Shown here piece after piece: positions 1-8,439 of a stretch of 45,621 nucleotides of DNA. Numbering within the stretch: the first letter of the stretch is position 1; each line of letters begins with the position of its first letter. The position numbers and the translations under genes are program-made. The notes beneath the pieces are model-generated. The model did not search any database, was not told the DNA's origin, and saw only the letters and a program-made list of their open reading frames with translations. This DNA is from Sulfuritalea sp. (lineage in GTDB: Bacteria > Pseudomonadota > Gammaproteobacteria > Burkholderiales > Rhodocyclaceae): assembly GCA_021738385.1 (NCBI GenBank), contig JAIPCF010000013.1:1-45621 (forward strand), read 5' to 3'.

Positions 1-6
1 CCAAGC

Positions 7-1434
7 TTACACGCTGAAGCCGCCCAGCTTGGTGTCGAGATACTCCATCAGTCCGGCGCGGGCACCTTCGCGGCCCAGCCCGCTTTCCTTCATGCCACCG
101 AAAGGCGCGGCGGCGGCGGTCGGGTTGATGTCATTGATGCCGACAATACCGAAGCGCAAGCCTTCGAACAGGCGCATGGCGCGACCGATGTCGCGGGTGT
201 AGACATAGGCCGCCAGCCCGTACTCGGTGTCGTTGGCCAGCGCCAGGATGTCGTCCTTGTCGTCGTACAGGCATACGGCGGCTACCGGGCCGAAGGTTTC
301 CTCTCGGTAGATCAGCATATCCGGCGTGACACCGGTGAGCAGGGTTGGTGCGTAGAAGCAGCCTCGATCCAGTCCGTCGCCCATCGAACGCTGACCACCG
401 CAAACCAGTCGCGCGCCCTTGGCGACAGCGTCCTGAACCTGTCGATCAACTTTTTCCAGCGCCGCCGCATTGTTCAAGGGGCCGATGCCGACACCCGGCT
501 CCATGCCGTTGCCGACCTTCATGACGCCGATGCGCTTGGCCAAGGTATCGATGAAGTCGGCAGCAATGGCCTTGTGCACATAGATGCGGTTGGGCGAAAT
601 GCAGGCTTGCCCGGTATTGAGAAATTTCACCCCCGCCGCGCCCTTGGCGGCATGCACCGGGTCGGCGTCGGCGCAGACGATGAAGGGGGCGTGGCCACCG
701 AGTTCCATGGAGACGCGCTTGAGCGTCGCGGCTGCTTCGCGCGCCAGCAATTTGCCGACAACCGTGGAGCCGGTAAAGGTGAGCTTGCGTACTGCGGCGT
801 GAGTGGAGAACACCACGCCGATCGGCTTCGGATCTTGTGCGGTGACCAGGTTGACCACGCCGGGTGGCACGCCGGCTTCATGCAGAATTTCGAACACGGC
901 ACGGGCGCATAGCGGTGTAGTCTCGGCGGGTTTGAGCACCACCGTGCAGCCGGCGGCAAGGGCCGGTGCGACTTTGCGCGTGATCATCGATACCGGGTAA
1001 TTCCACGGGGTGATCGCGGCTACCACGCCAACCGGTTGGTAGGCGACAAAAAAACGCTGGTCGGCGCGCGCCGAAGGAATGCTCTCGCCATACACACGCT
1101 TGGCTTCCTCGGCGAACCAGAGCAGAAAGTCGGCGGCGTACTGCACCTCGTTCTGGGCGGCCTTGAGCGGCTTGCCCTGCTCGCCTGTCATCAACTCGGC
1201 GAGCTGGGCCTTGCGCTCCAGCATCAGCGCCCAGGCTTTGTAAAGAATCGCCGAGCGCTCGTGCGCGGTACGCGTGGCCCAGGCAGGAAAGGCGCGAGCG
1301 GCGGCGGCGATGGCGCGCTCGGCATCTTCGCCGTTACCGTTCGGCAAGGTGCCGAGAATCTCGCCCGTGGCCGGGTTGCGGGAGTCGAATGTTGCGCCGC
1401 TGGCGGCGGCCAGCCAGTTACCGTCGATATACAT
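7..1434 (-). CDS. gabD: NAD(P)-dependent succinate-semialdehyde dehydrogenase family protein
   Basis: A 475-residue aldehyde dehydrogenase, the usual length for the family. Visible landmarks are the cofactor-loop motif FTGSTVVGK near residue 225, the catalytic-base motif MELGGHAPF near 248 and the nucleophile motif [11 protein letters not shown] near 280. The MELGG and GQAC context fits the GabD/succinate-semialdehyde branch, which oxidises a semialdehyde to succinate, for example in 4-aminobutyrate breakdown. The exact substrate cannot be fixed from sequence, and related semialdehyde dehydrogenases look alike. No 4-aminobutyrate aminotransferase lies next to it, so the context does not help. 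The start is the ATG opening MYIDGNWL, the normal N-terminus of this group. No strong Shine-Dalgarno is visible. The gene is complete, with its stop at the window edge. Confidence 0.85.
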   Translation of the reverse strand: MYIDGNWLAAASGATFDSRNPATGEILGTLPNGNGEDAERAIAAAARAFPAWATRTAHERSAILYKAWALMLERKAQLAELMTGEQGKPLKAAQNEVQYAADFLLWFAEEAKRVYGESIPSARADQRFFVAYQPVGVVAAITPWNYPVSMITRKVAPALAAGCTVVLKPAETTPLCARAVFEILHEAGVPPGVVNLVTAQDPKPIGVVFSTHAAVRKLTFTGSTVVGKLLAREAAATLKRVSMELGGHAPFIVCADADPVHAAKGAAGVKFLNTGQACISPNRIYVHKAIAADFIDTLAKRIGVMKVGNGMEPGVGIGPLNNAAALEKVDRQVQDAVAKGARLVCGGQRSMGDGLDRGCFYAPTLLTGVTPDMLIYREETFGPVAAVCLYDDKDDILALANDTEYGLAAYVYTRDIGRAMRLFEGLRFGIVGINDINPTAAAAPFGGMKESGLGREGARAGLMEYLDTKLGGFSV

Positions 1435-1985
1435 GGGGATTCACGCTGCTGGGTCAGAAAGGTTTGAAATTGTCTCAGATTCGCTTGGCTGGCTGGGCGG
1501 CAAAAAGTCGGCGCTGATGATCCTGCCTCGCAACAAGGTGGTCGGGCAAGCATCGCCTTCCTTGCCGTGGCAAAAGGCAGCATGGCGATAATAAAGACCT
1601 TGAGCCGTCGCCATAAGAGCGGGCTCCTGCTTCCGGCGCCTGCCAGGAAAACCCGCGACCGCCCTCGCTCTCGCATGTTCGATGCGCCGCGGTCTGACAA
1701 GCAATCTCTGGAGTAGTTGCAGCTTTGCGTGTGGATCCTGTTGAAAACGAGCGTCAACAGTGTACGGCAAAGACCAAGACACTTAAGGCGACTGTATCGA
1801 TGTGTAACGCGCTCTACGTTGAGCACGGGTCAATCGCCGATGAGCATTCTTCTCTCTGAGTCGTCGACATGACGTCATTTGATGCGCATCGGAACATGGG
1901 AAAGCACCGGGACGAGTTTCCCATGGGTTGGGTGCTCATTCTTCGGTGCATGACAATTATCGCCGGCGGGTGGTTGCCTTCCCGG
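1435..1985. other. Gene-less stretch with one perfect inverted repeat
   Basis: Open frames here on either strand have no recognisable protein character. The one structured item is a perfect 9-bp inverted repeat, CATGGGAAA at 1895-1903 and TTTCCCATG at 1917-1925, separated by 13 bases. It sits just past the stop of the upstream minus-strand gene. It lacks a T-run on either side, so it is not a classical terminator. I see nothing else. Confidence 0.5.
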
Positions 1986-3146
1986 TCAAACTTCCAGCCG
2001 AATATCCGACGTTTCTGGATGCACAAGCCGTGGATACTCTCGCGAGGCATCGATGCAGCCGCCGTCGGCGTAGACGCCACTTGGATCGCGGAATCTCATC
2101 ATGCGATCCATGGTCGATTTCAATTCAACGGGGTCAGCCGATGTGTGGTCGACTCTCGCTTCGACGACGGCCTCATCCATATAATCACGGCCGGTCGCGT
2201 CATGCGCAACACCGTTTCGCCAATGAAAGACTTCCAGGCATTTGTACTTCAAAGTGTAAGGCGCGTCGGCCTTCCAGAAGTTTGAGAATAATCCACGACC
2301 GAGATAAATGACCCAAGAGCCTTCATAGCCACTGATATCAGACGATACAGGATCAGGATTCCTGAACCAGACCCGATCCCCGGGTACGTAGTATTGACCG
2401 GGAACGGGATTATCAATGGTTCCCTGCTCAATCAGAAATGCCTCATGGAAGGCTCCTGACATGATCGCCTTCTTTTCCCACCGCGCTTGCAAACGGTTTA
2501 ACAAATCGGGATTAACCAAGGCCAACTCCTGGGAAATTCCCAGAAGAATTACGTATTCCGTCGCCCGGTAGCATGAAAACGCATACCGCTTCCCCGAGAC
2601 GCCGGGCTGGGTGGCCTTTGTCAGCGCGTCGATGATGGGGAAGCCAGGGAGAATCGTGAAGCCCGAATCTTCCGAGTGCTGCCAGCAATCGGTCGGTCGC
2701 TCAATCGATCGGGTGTCGAATGCAAGTTGGGTCTTCTTGGCAGCCCTGACGATGTTCTCGCGAATACTAACCGCCGACTTGAACTCCTGATAGCTGGGAA
2801 ACTCCAGTTGGCGGGGACATGAAAACATCGCCGCAAGAATCTCGCAGTCGAGTTCTATGTCGGAAATACCAAGGGTTGAAACAAGGCGATCCGCTATTTG
2901 CAGGGTATCCGCATCGGGTGCAAGTTGGGGCGCGATTTCATCGCGCAGTGCCACTAGCAGAGCTCCATTCATATCCTTGAACGAGAGCAGTGTCGAGAGC
3001 CCCCGGTCTTCCAGCCGAATCAGCAGCTCCTTTCGAGCTGCTTCGTTTATGGCGTGAATTTTTACGCCTTTTACGCCAACTGGTGAAGTGTGAAATTGAT
3101 TGATCACGCCATCCTCGTTGAGTTTCCCAGGGGCTGTCAGGAGCAA
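1986..3146 (-). CDS. Tgl-like protein-glutamine gamma-glutamyltransferase homologue
   Basis: From residue about 115 to 330 this protein follows the layout of Bacillus subtilis Tgl, the papain-fold spore-coat cross-linking transglutaminase. I can match ENIVRAAKK (family KLRMNIVAAAK), a Trp-Ser-x-[ED]-x-G segment near 155, YAFSCYRAT at 188-196 (family YAFECATA, with the nucleophilic Cys, here Cys192), GDRVWFRNPD near 256-265 (family GDCLYFKNPE) and YEGSWVIYLG (family WRGENVILLG), which places Glu275 close to the second catalytic Glu. The Glu preceding the Cys in Bacillus is Ser191 here. The N-terminal 110 and C-terminal 55 residues are extra. The start is uncertain: I use a TTG at 3146, and the frame stays open upstream to a stop at 3225-3227 without ATG or GTG, so the 5' end may be truncated. 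It stands alone with no operon partner. Activity is inferred, not shown. Confidence 0.6.
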   Translation of the reverse strand: MLLTAPGKLNEDGVINQFHTSPVGVKGVKIHAINEAARKELLIRLEDRGLSTLLSFKDMNGALLVALRDEIAPQLAPDADTLQIADRLVSTLGISDIELDCEILAAMFSCPRQLEFPSYQEFKSAVSIRENIVRAAKKTQLAFDTRSIERPTDCWQHSEDSGFTILPGFPIIDALTKATQPGVSGKRYAFSCYRATEYVILLGISQELALVNPDLLNRLQARWEKKAIMSGAFHEAFLIEQGTIDNPVPGQYYVPGDRVWFRNPDPVSSDISGYEGSWVIYLGRGLFSNFWKADAPYTLKYKCLEVFHWRNGVAHDATGRDYMDEAVVEARVDHTSADPVELKSTMDRMMRFRDPSGVYADGGCIDASREYPRLVHPETSDIRLEV

Positions 3147-3701
3147 GTAGCAGCGGCAATAGTCAAGGACCGCCGTGTCGCCATTGGGTACGTGACTTGT
3201 TGGCGCTACCAGAGGCAGCAGACATCAGACATATAGGCTGCCAACCACTGCCAAAATTCCAGATACCCTCCGTTGGCAAGCATTGTACAAGACACCCGAA
3301 ATGGGTATCAGCGGACTCGGTCGAGGAGGGTACTACCTTGGGTGGATGAAATATCTGAGAGACAAGAGTTCGTAACCTTGCCCCTTGAGGAAGATAGTGC
3401 GCAATGCTCAATGGCCGCGGTTGGCCGATTGCCGAGGCAAGAATTCCCTCAAACGGCAGCATGCACTGCACGGTTTTCGTTGCCACTGAAAGTCTGGCGG
3501 TCACTTGTGGGCGCGTATTAGTCATTTACCGCATCCCGAAGTCGACCGCCGGGATCAATCAATACTGGACAACTCAAAAGCGGCGCAAATGAACCTGCTA
3601 CGCTACAAGGCGGTCAGGCAAGAAGAGCGCCCTCCTCGCGGTAGCTGTTGGAGCTACGGCGCTAGAATCGCACTTTCGACACTCACCGCAGGAGTATCAT
3701 C
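3147..3701. other. Gene-less stretch upstream of ilvD
   Basis: I see no convincing gene in these 555 bases. A minus-strand frame at 3163-3525 has no recognisable features. A short inverted repeat, GTAGCT at 3641-3646 and AGCTAC at 3652-3657, lies about 45 bases before ilvD. It has no following T-run, so it may be a leader hairpin rather than a terminator. A usable Shine-Dalgarno, GCAGGAG, precedes the ilvD ATG. Confidence 0.4.
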
Positions 3702-5549
3702 ATGCCCGCCTACCGCTCACGTACTTCCACCCACGGCCGCAACATGGCCGGCGCCCGCGCGCTGTGGCGCGCCACCGGGATGAAGGATGGCGATTTCGGC
3801 AAGCCCATCGTTGCCGTGGTGAACTCCTTTACCCAGTTCGTTCCCGGCCATGTACACCTCAAGGATCTTGGCCAGCTGGTCGCCCGCGAGATCGAAGCAG
3901 CGGGTGGCGTGGCCAAGGAATTCAATACCATTGCGGTCGATGACGGCATCGCCATGGGTCACGGCGGCATGCTTTACAGCTTGCCTTCGCGCGAGCTGAT
4001 CGCCGATTCGGTGGAGTACATGGTCAATGCCCATTGCGCCGACGCCATGGTGTGCATTTCCAACTGCGACAAGATCACCCCGGGCATGCTGATGGCCAGC
4101 CTGCGGCTCAACATTCCGACCGTGTTTGTGTCCGGCGGACCGATGGAAGCCGGCAAGGTCAAGTGGCACGGCGAGTACCGCATGGTGGACCTGATCGACG
4201 CCATGATCGAAGCCGGCGACAACAAGAACAGTGATGCCGATGTCGCTTCCATGGAACGTTCCGCCTGCCCGACCTGCGGTTCCTGCTCGGGCATGTTCAC
4301 CGCGAATTCGATGAACTGCCTGACCGAGGCGCTGGGCCTGAGCTTGCCGGGCAACGGCTCGATGCTGGCGACGCATGCCGATCGAGAAAAACTGTTCCTA
4401 AAGGCCGGGCGCGTGGTGGTCGAACTCTGCCGGCGCTGGTACGAGAATGACGATGCCTCCGCGCTGCCGCGTTCGATTGCCAGTTTCGCCGCGTTTGAAA
4501 ACGCCATTGCGCTCGACATTGCCATGGGCGGCTCGACCAATACCGTGTTGCATCTTTTGGCCGCCGCGCAGGAAGCTGGCGTCAATTTCAACCTGGCCGA
4601 CATCGACCGCATGTCGCGCAAAGTGCCCTGCCTTGCCAAGGTCGCGCCCGCAACGCAGAAGTACCACATGGAAGACGTGCACCGTGCCGGCGGCATCATG
4701 GCCATAATCGGCGAGCTCGACCGCGCCGGTTTGATCAATCGCGACTGCCCGACCGTGTTGTATCCCACCATGGGGGAAGCGCTGGATTGCTGCGACGTCA
4801 AACGAAACAACTCGCCGGCGGTGCATGAGTTCTATCGTGCCGCGCCCGGCGGTGTACCGACCCAGGTCGCGTTTTCGCAGAACCGCCGCTATCCGAGACT
4901 CGATCTGGATCGCGTTAACGGCTGCATCCACGACAAAGCGCACGCCTATTCCACGGACGGTGGCCTGGCGGTGCTCTACGGCAACATCGCCGAGAAGGGC
5001 TGCGTAGTCAAGACAGCTGGCGTCGATGACTCCAACCTGAAATTCACCGGCCGCGCGCGGGTGTGCCAGTCGCAGGAAGAGGCCGTGGAGAAGATCCTCA
5101 CCGACCAGATCGTCGCCGGCGACATCGTGATCGTGGTCTATGAAGGTCCCAAGGGCGGTCCCGGCATGCAGGAAATGCTGTATCCGACCTCGTATCTGAA
5201 GTCCAAGGACCTGGGCAAAGTGTGTGCGTTGCTCACCGACGGCCGCTTCTCCGGCGGTACGTCAGGCCTGTCGATCGGGCACGCCTCGCCGGAGGCCGCC
5301 GCGGGCGGCGCCATCGGACTGGTGGAAGAGGGTGACACCATCGAAATCGACATTCCCAACCGGCGCATTCATCTCGCCATCGAAAAGTCGGCGCTGGCGG
5401 CACGGCGCGTGGCCATGGAGGCGCGCGGTGCAGCAGCGTGGAAGCCGGTGAATCGCGTGCGCGAAGTCTCTTCCGCACTCAAGGCCTATGCCGCCATGAC
5501 CACCTCGGCCGATACCGGCGCTGTAAGAGATACCTCACAACTTTATTGA
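3702..5549 (+). CDS. ilvD: Dihydroxy-acid dehydratase
   Basis: IlvD dehydrates 2,3-dihydroxy-3-methylbutanoate and its isoleucine-pathway homologue to the 2-oxo acids, the third common step of valine and isoleucine synthesis in the cytoplasm. The 615 residues match the E. coli enzyme almost word for word at the N-terminus ([47 protein letters not shown]). Iron-sulfur ligands are visible in [12 protein letters not shown] and [11 protein letters not shown]. The C-terminal [19 protein letters not shown] motif is intact. The start ATG has a GGAG eight bases upstream. It appears to be a single-gene unit. Its stop codon lies inside the FNR-like box of the next operon, so the two transcription units abut without spare DNA. 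Confidence 0.97.
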   Translation: MPAYRSRTSTHGRNMAGARALWRATGMKDGDFGKPIVAVVNSFTQFVPGHVHLKDLGQLVAREIEAAGGVAKEFNTIAVDDGIAMGHGGMLYSLPSRELIADSVEYMVNAHCADAMVCISNCDKITPGMLMASLRLNIPTVFVSGGPMEAGKVKWHGEYRMVDLIDAMIEAGDNKNSDADVASMERSACPTCGSCSGMFTANSMNCLTEALGLSLPGNGSMLATHADREKLFLKAGRVVVELCRRWYENDDASALPRSIASFAAFENAIALDIAMGGSTNTVLHLLAAAQEAGVNFNLADIDRMSRKVPCLAKVAPATQKYHMEDVHRAGGIMAIIGELDRAGLINRDCPTVLYPTMGEALDCCDVKRNNSPAVHEFYRAAPGGVPTQVAFSQNRRYPRLDLDRVNGCIHDKAHAYSTDGGLAVLYGNIAEKGCVVKTAGVDDSNLKFTGRARVCQSQEEAVEKILTDQIVAGDIVIVVYEGPKGGPGMQEMLYPTSYLKSKDLGKVCALLTDGRFSGGTSGLSIGHASPEAAAGGAIGLVEEGDTIEIDIPNRRIHLAIEKSALAARRVAMEARGAAAWKPVNRVREVSSALKAYAAMTTSADTGAVRDTSQLY

Positions 5550-5586
5550 CTTACATCAAGCCTACATTGGAATATAAGCAGATAAT
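5546..5586 (+). promoter_or_regulatory. FNR/Anr-type box with -10 element (class II promoter)
   Basis: TTGAC-TTAC-ATCAA at 5546-5559 matches the FNR/Anr half-site pair TTGAT-N4-ATCAA at nine of ten positions. GATAAT at 5581-5586 is one base off the sigma-70 -10 hexamer. If transcription starts near 5594, the box is centred at about -41.5 and the hexamer falls at about -13 to -8, the geometry of class II FNR-activated promoters. The octaheme cytochrome start lies 34 bases further on behind GGAGG at 5617-5621. Anaerobic activation of the downstream cluster is the inference. Confidence 0.65.
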
Positions 5587-5627
5587 GATTAACGTAATCT
5601 CTTATATGCAGTCGATGGAGGTGTCTC

Positions 5628-7238
5628 ATGGGTCATTCAATCATTCGGGCAACGCTGCTAGCGTGCAGCGCTGCCTGGTTGGCCGTTACAGGACCTGTTT
5701 TTGCGGATGAACCGAAGCCGGAAGTCAAGCCGCTCAAGCTCACCACTACAGCCAATCACACCAAATTCAAGGAGTTGCAGCAGCAATTTCTGACGGGTCC
5801 GGATGTCACCAAGGCATGCCTTTCATGCCACACCGAGGCTGCGGGACAGATTCACCGCACCAAGCACTGGAAGTGGGAATACCTAAACCCGGCGACCAAC
5901 CAGAAGCTGGGCAAGAAAAACGTCCTCAACAACTACTGCATTTCAATCGCGGCCAATCAGGCGGCGTGCACCAACTGTCACGTCGGCTACGGCTGGACGG
6001 ACAACAGTTTCGATTTCACTTCCGAACAGAACGTTGACTGTCTCGTATGCCACGACACCACCGGGTCATACAAAAAGGAGTCGGGAACGGGCGGCAGAGT
6101 ATTTGGCAAGGATACGGAGTTTCCGCCGGGCTCAGGCAACATCATCAAAGGCATCAACCTGAGCAATATTGCGCAAAAGATCGGCAAGACCAGCCGTGAT
6201 ACCTGCGGAGGTTGTCACTTCCGCGGTGGCGGCGGTGATGGCGTCAAGCACGGCGACTTGGACAGCTCGATGGCCGTGCCCGAAAAAGAGCTTGACGTGC
6301 ATATGGACGCGCTGGGCCTGGATTTCACATGCGCGACTTGCCACAAGACTTCCAGCCATGATGTTGCCGGAAGCCGCTACGCACCCACAGCGAAGGACGA
6401 CAAGGGCATACAGACGCGTGGCAAGGCCGGCAGCGGCAACCCCGCGACTTGCGTCGCCTGCCACGGCAACGGCCCGCACAAGAAAGAAGCGCGCTTGAAT
6501 CAGCACGCGAGCAAGGTCGCCTGCCAGACTTGCCACATACCGACATTTGCCCGTGGTGGTATCCCGACCAAGATGGAGTGGGACTGGTCCACGTCGGGCA
6601 AGCTCGACAAGGATGGCAAGCAGTTCGCCATCAAGGACGAAAAAGGCCACAACATCTACGAGTCACGCAAGGGTGACTTCAAGCTCGGCGAAGATGTCGT
6701 ACCGGAGTACGCCTGGTTCAACGGGCATGTCGAGTACACTTTGCTGACCAGCACGATTGAAAAAAGCGAAACGGAGCGTACACCGATCAACAAGCTGGGC
6801 GGTAGCGCGACCGACGGCAAATCCCTGATCTGGCCAATGAAGGTTTTCCGCGGCACGCAACCCTATGACCCGGTGAACAAGACATTGGTGACGCCGCATA
6901 CCACCGGCCCCACAGGCTACTGGAAAACCCTGGTCTGGGATAAGGCGATCGAGGAAGGCATGAAGGATTCCGGTCGGCCCTTCTCTGGCAAGGTGGATTT
7001 CGTCAAGACCACAATGTCATGGCCGATCACCCACATGGTCGCACCGAAGGAAAAAGCGCTGGGCTGCGTCGAATGCCATAGCAAGGAAAGTCGGCTGGCC
7101 GGTATCCAGGGCATCTACATTCCGGTGCGTGACAACAACCGGCTGCTGGACACCATCGGCTGGAGCGTGATCTTCCTGACCCTTCTTGGCGTCATCGGTC
7201 ACGGCGCCCTGCGCATCGTCACCGGCCGCAGGCATTGA
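5628..7238 (+). CDS. Octaheme c-type cytochrome, tetrathionate reductase (OTR) family
   Basis: A 536-residue exported multiheme cytochrome. A signal peptide ends near VFA-26. Eight CXXCH heme sites begin at Cys64, 114, 138, 193, 235, 275, 299 and 480. One transmembrane helix at about 508-530 is followed by a short basic tail, so the heme domain is held on the periplasmic face. Heme number and overall order fit the octaheme tetrathionate reductase family described in Shewanella, whose purified member reduces tetrathionate and also nitrite and hydroxylamine. The true substrate here is unknown. The next gene is a cytochrome b, a likely quinol-linked electron partner. Expression is probably switched on without oxygen (FNR-like box at 5546). 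Octaheme sulfite reductase (MccA) or hydroxylamine oxidoreductase-like enzymes are less likely alternatives. Confidence 0.82.
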   Translation: MGHSIIRATLLACSAAWLAVTGPVFADEPKPEVKPLKLTTTANHTKFKELQQQFLTGPDVTKACLSCHTEAAGQIHRTKHWKWEYLNPATNQKLGKKNVLNNYCISIAANQAACTNCHVGYGWTDNSFDFTSEQNVDCLVCHDTTGSYKKESGTGGRVFGKDTEFPPGSGNIIKGINLSNIAQKIGKTSRDTCGGCHFRGGGGDGVKHGDLDSSMAVPEKELDVHMDALGLDFTCATCHKTSSHDVAGSRYAPTAKDDKGIQTRGKAGSGNPATCVACHGNGPHKKEARLNQHASKVACQTCHIPTFARGGIPTKMEWDWSTSGKLDKDGKQFAIKDEKGHNIYESRKGDFKLGEDVVPEYAWFNGHVEYTLLTSTIEKSETERTPINKLGGSATDGKSLIWPMKVFRGTQPYDPVNKTLVTPHTTGPTGYWKTLVWDKAIEEGMKDSGRPFSGKVDFVKTTMSWPITHMVAPKEKALGCVECHSKESRLAGIQGIYIPVRDNNRLLDTIGWSVIFLTLLGVIGHGALRIVTGRRH

Positions 7239-7246
7239 CAAAAATG

Positions 7247-7316
7247 GACCCCCACGCTCACTTTGTTCGCTGCCCCCCGAGGGGGCGTTCGCTGCCCTTC
7301 GGGTGGCCGGGCGGGC
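7247..7316. repeat. Intergenic GC-rich dispersed-repeat copy between cytochrome genes
   Basis: The stretch begins with CCCCCACGCTCACT and contains a GCCCCC-CGA-GGGGGC hairpin at 7272-7286, followed by TTCGCTGCCCTTCGGGTGG. From memory this phrase recurs between genes in many Burkholderiales genomes, so I read it as a copy of a dispersed intergenic repeat. It splits the octaheme and cytochrome b genes and could stabilise or terminate part of the transcript. There is no T-run after the hairpin. Confidence 0.55.
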
Positions 7317-7334
7317 AACGAAAGGAGAACTGTA

Positions 7335-7931
7335 ATGGCTGAACGTATCTACGTCTTCAAGCGCTTCGAACGCTTCTGGCACTGGTCGCAGGCTGCGCTG
7401 ATCATCTTCCTGATGCTCACCGCCTTCGACATCCACGGCACCTACACCATCTTCGGCTTCGAGAAGGCGGTCGAATACCACACCATCGCCGCCTGGTCGC
7501 TGATGGGGCTGTGGGTGTTCGCGATCTTCTGGCACTTCACCACCGGCGAATGGAAGCAATACATCCCGACCACGGAAAAGGTCATGGCGATGGCAAACTA
7601 CTACCTGTTCGGCATCTTCAGGAACGCACCGCACCCCTTCCGCCTGACGCAGCTGCGCAAGCACAATCCGCTGCAGCGCTTGGCCTACCTCGGCGTGATG
7701 CTGTTCATCGGCCCGCTGATCTGGATCACCGGCGTGCTCTACCTGTTCTATGCCGACTGGCCCAGCCTGGGCCTGGGCGGCCTGTCGCTGGAATGGGTCG
7801 CCACCGGCCACGTCATCGGCGCCTTCCTGATGCTGGCCTTTCTCATCGCCCACGTCTATCTGACCACCACTGGCCATACGCCCACGGCCCATATCAAGGC
7901 CATGGTCACCGGCTGGGAAGATGTTGATTGA
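7335..7931 (+). CDS. Membrane cytochrome b (cytochrome b561 / b-type domain)
   Basis: A 198-residue integral membrane protein with four to five hydrophobic helices. It opens with the motif RFERFWHWSQAALIIFLMLT, typical of the di-heme cytochrome b subunits of hydrogenases, formate dehydrogenases and thiosulfate reductases. Candidate heme-ligand histidines are in FWHWS (helix 1), EYHTIAAW and FWHFTTGEW (helix 2), TGHVIGAF (helix 4) and IAHVYLTTTGH (helix 5). The likely role is passing electrons between the quinone pool and the octaheme cytochrome. I place the start at the ATG following AAAGGAG (7321-7327); an upstream in-frame extension would lie in the repeat and is unlikely. The final GHTPTAHIKAMVTGWE resembles the tails of such subunits. 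Confidence 0.85.
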   Translation: MAERIYVFKRFERFWHWSQAALIIFLMLTAFDIHGTYTIFGFEKAVEYHTIAAWSLMGLWVFAIFWHFTTGEWKQYIPTTEKVMAMANYYLFGIFRNAPHPFRLTQLRKHNPLQRLAYLGVMLFIGPLIWITGVLYLFYADWPSLGLGGLSLEWVATGHVIGAFLMLAFLIAHVYLTTTGHTPTAHIKAMVTGWEDVD

Positions 7932-8025
7932 TTGATCAATTTTGGGCAACGATACAATGTCTGAATCAGTCGGCCAAACGCCTTAACTAAAATCCCATAA
8001 CCCGATTTGCCTAAGGAGTACAAAC

Positions 8026-8412
8026 ATGAAAATGAACAAGACCCTGACAGCCGGAGCCGCCTTGTGCCTGCTCGCTACCTCGGCCTTCGCCTACGACGGC
8101 AACTGGAAAGTCGGCCGCATCTACTACCGCAGCGTCTGCACCTCCTGCCATGCCGCGTTGCCGATCGGCACGATCAATCCGAGCACCAAGACCAAGGCCG
8201 AATGGGCCGCCTACCTGACGGCAGACAAGCACGCTAAAGGCAAGGAAACGGTCAGCCAGTACGTCAGCAAGGCGTATCGCGCGAGTATCAAGGCCGGCAA
8301 CAAGGCGGCCGAGAAGTTCGCCAACAACCCTGATTCTGAACTCGCCGCGGATATCAAGGCCTTCCTGATCAAGGGTGCCAAGGACGGCGATTCTCCGGCA
8401 ACTTGCAGCTAG
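8026..8412 (+). CDS. Small periplasmic monoheme c-type cytochrome
   Basis: A 128-residue precursor with a clear signal peptide ending at SAFA-22, followed by one heme site, CTSCH at 38-42. The mature chain has no methionine, so the usual His/Met heme ligation is impossible. His69 or the cysteine next to the C-terminus (Cys127) are the visible alternatives. The rest is Lys/Ala-rich helix. An AAGGAG precedes the ATG. A possible -10 (TACAAT, 7953-7958) lies in the 94-base gap after the cytochrome b gene, so this gene may have its own promoter as well. By position it probably carries electrons in the octaheme/sulfur cluster. I do not recognise a named family beyond cytochrome c. Confidence 0.8.
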   Translation: MKMNKTLTAGAALCLLATSAFAYDGNWKVGRIYYRSVCTSCHAALPIGTINPSTKTKAEWAAYLTADKHAKGKETVSQYVSKAYRASIKAGNKAAEKFANNPDSELAADIKAFLIKGAKDGDSPATCS

Positions 8413-8439
8413 TCGCTAAGTCTCGATCGGGGAGCGGTG

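Noticed and set aside
1441-1782. 113-codon minus-strand frame upstream of gabD
   Set aside because: Arg/Pro-rich composition with no recognisable pattern, poor start context and overlap with other random frames; treated as non-coding.
3163-3525. 120-codon minus-strand frame upstream of the Tgl-like gene
   Set aside because: No domain-like features and no ribosome-binding site; competing frames of similar length on the plus strand.
7925-7941. TTGATTGATTGATCAA near the end of the cytochrome b gene as a second FNR box
   Set aside because: The half-sites are separated by six or two bases, not the required four.
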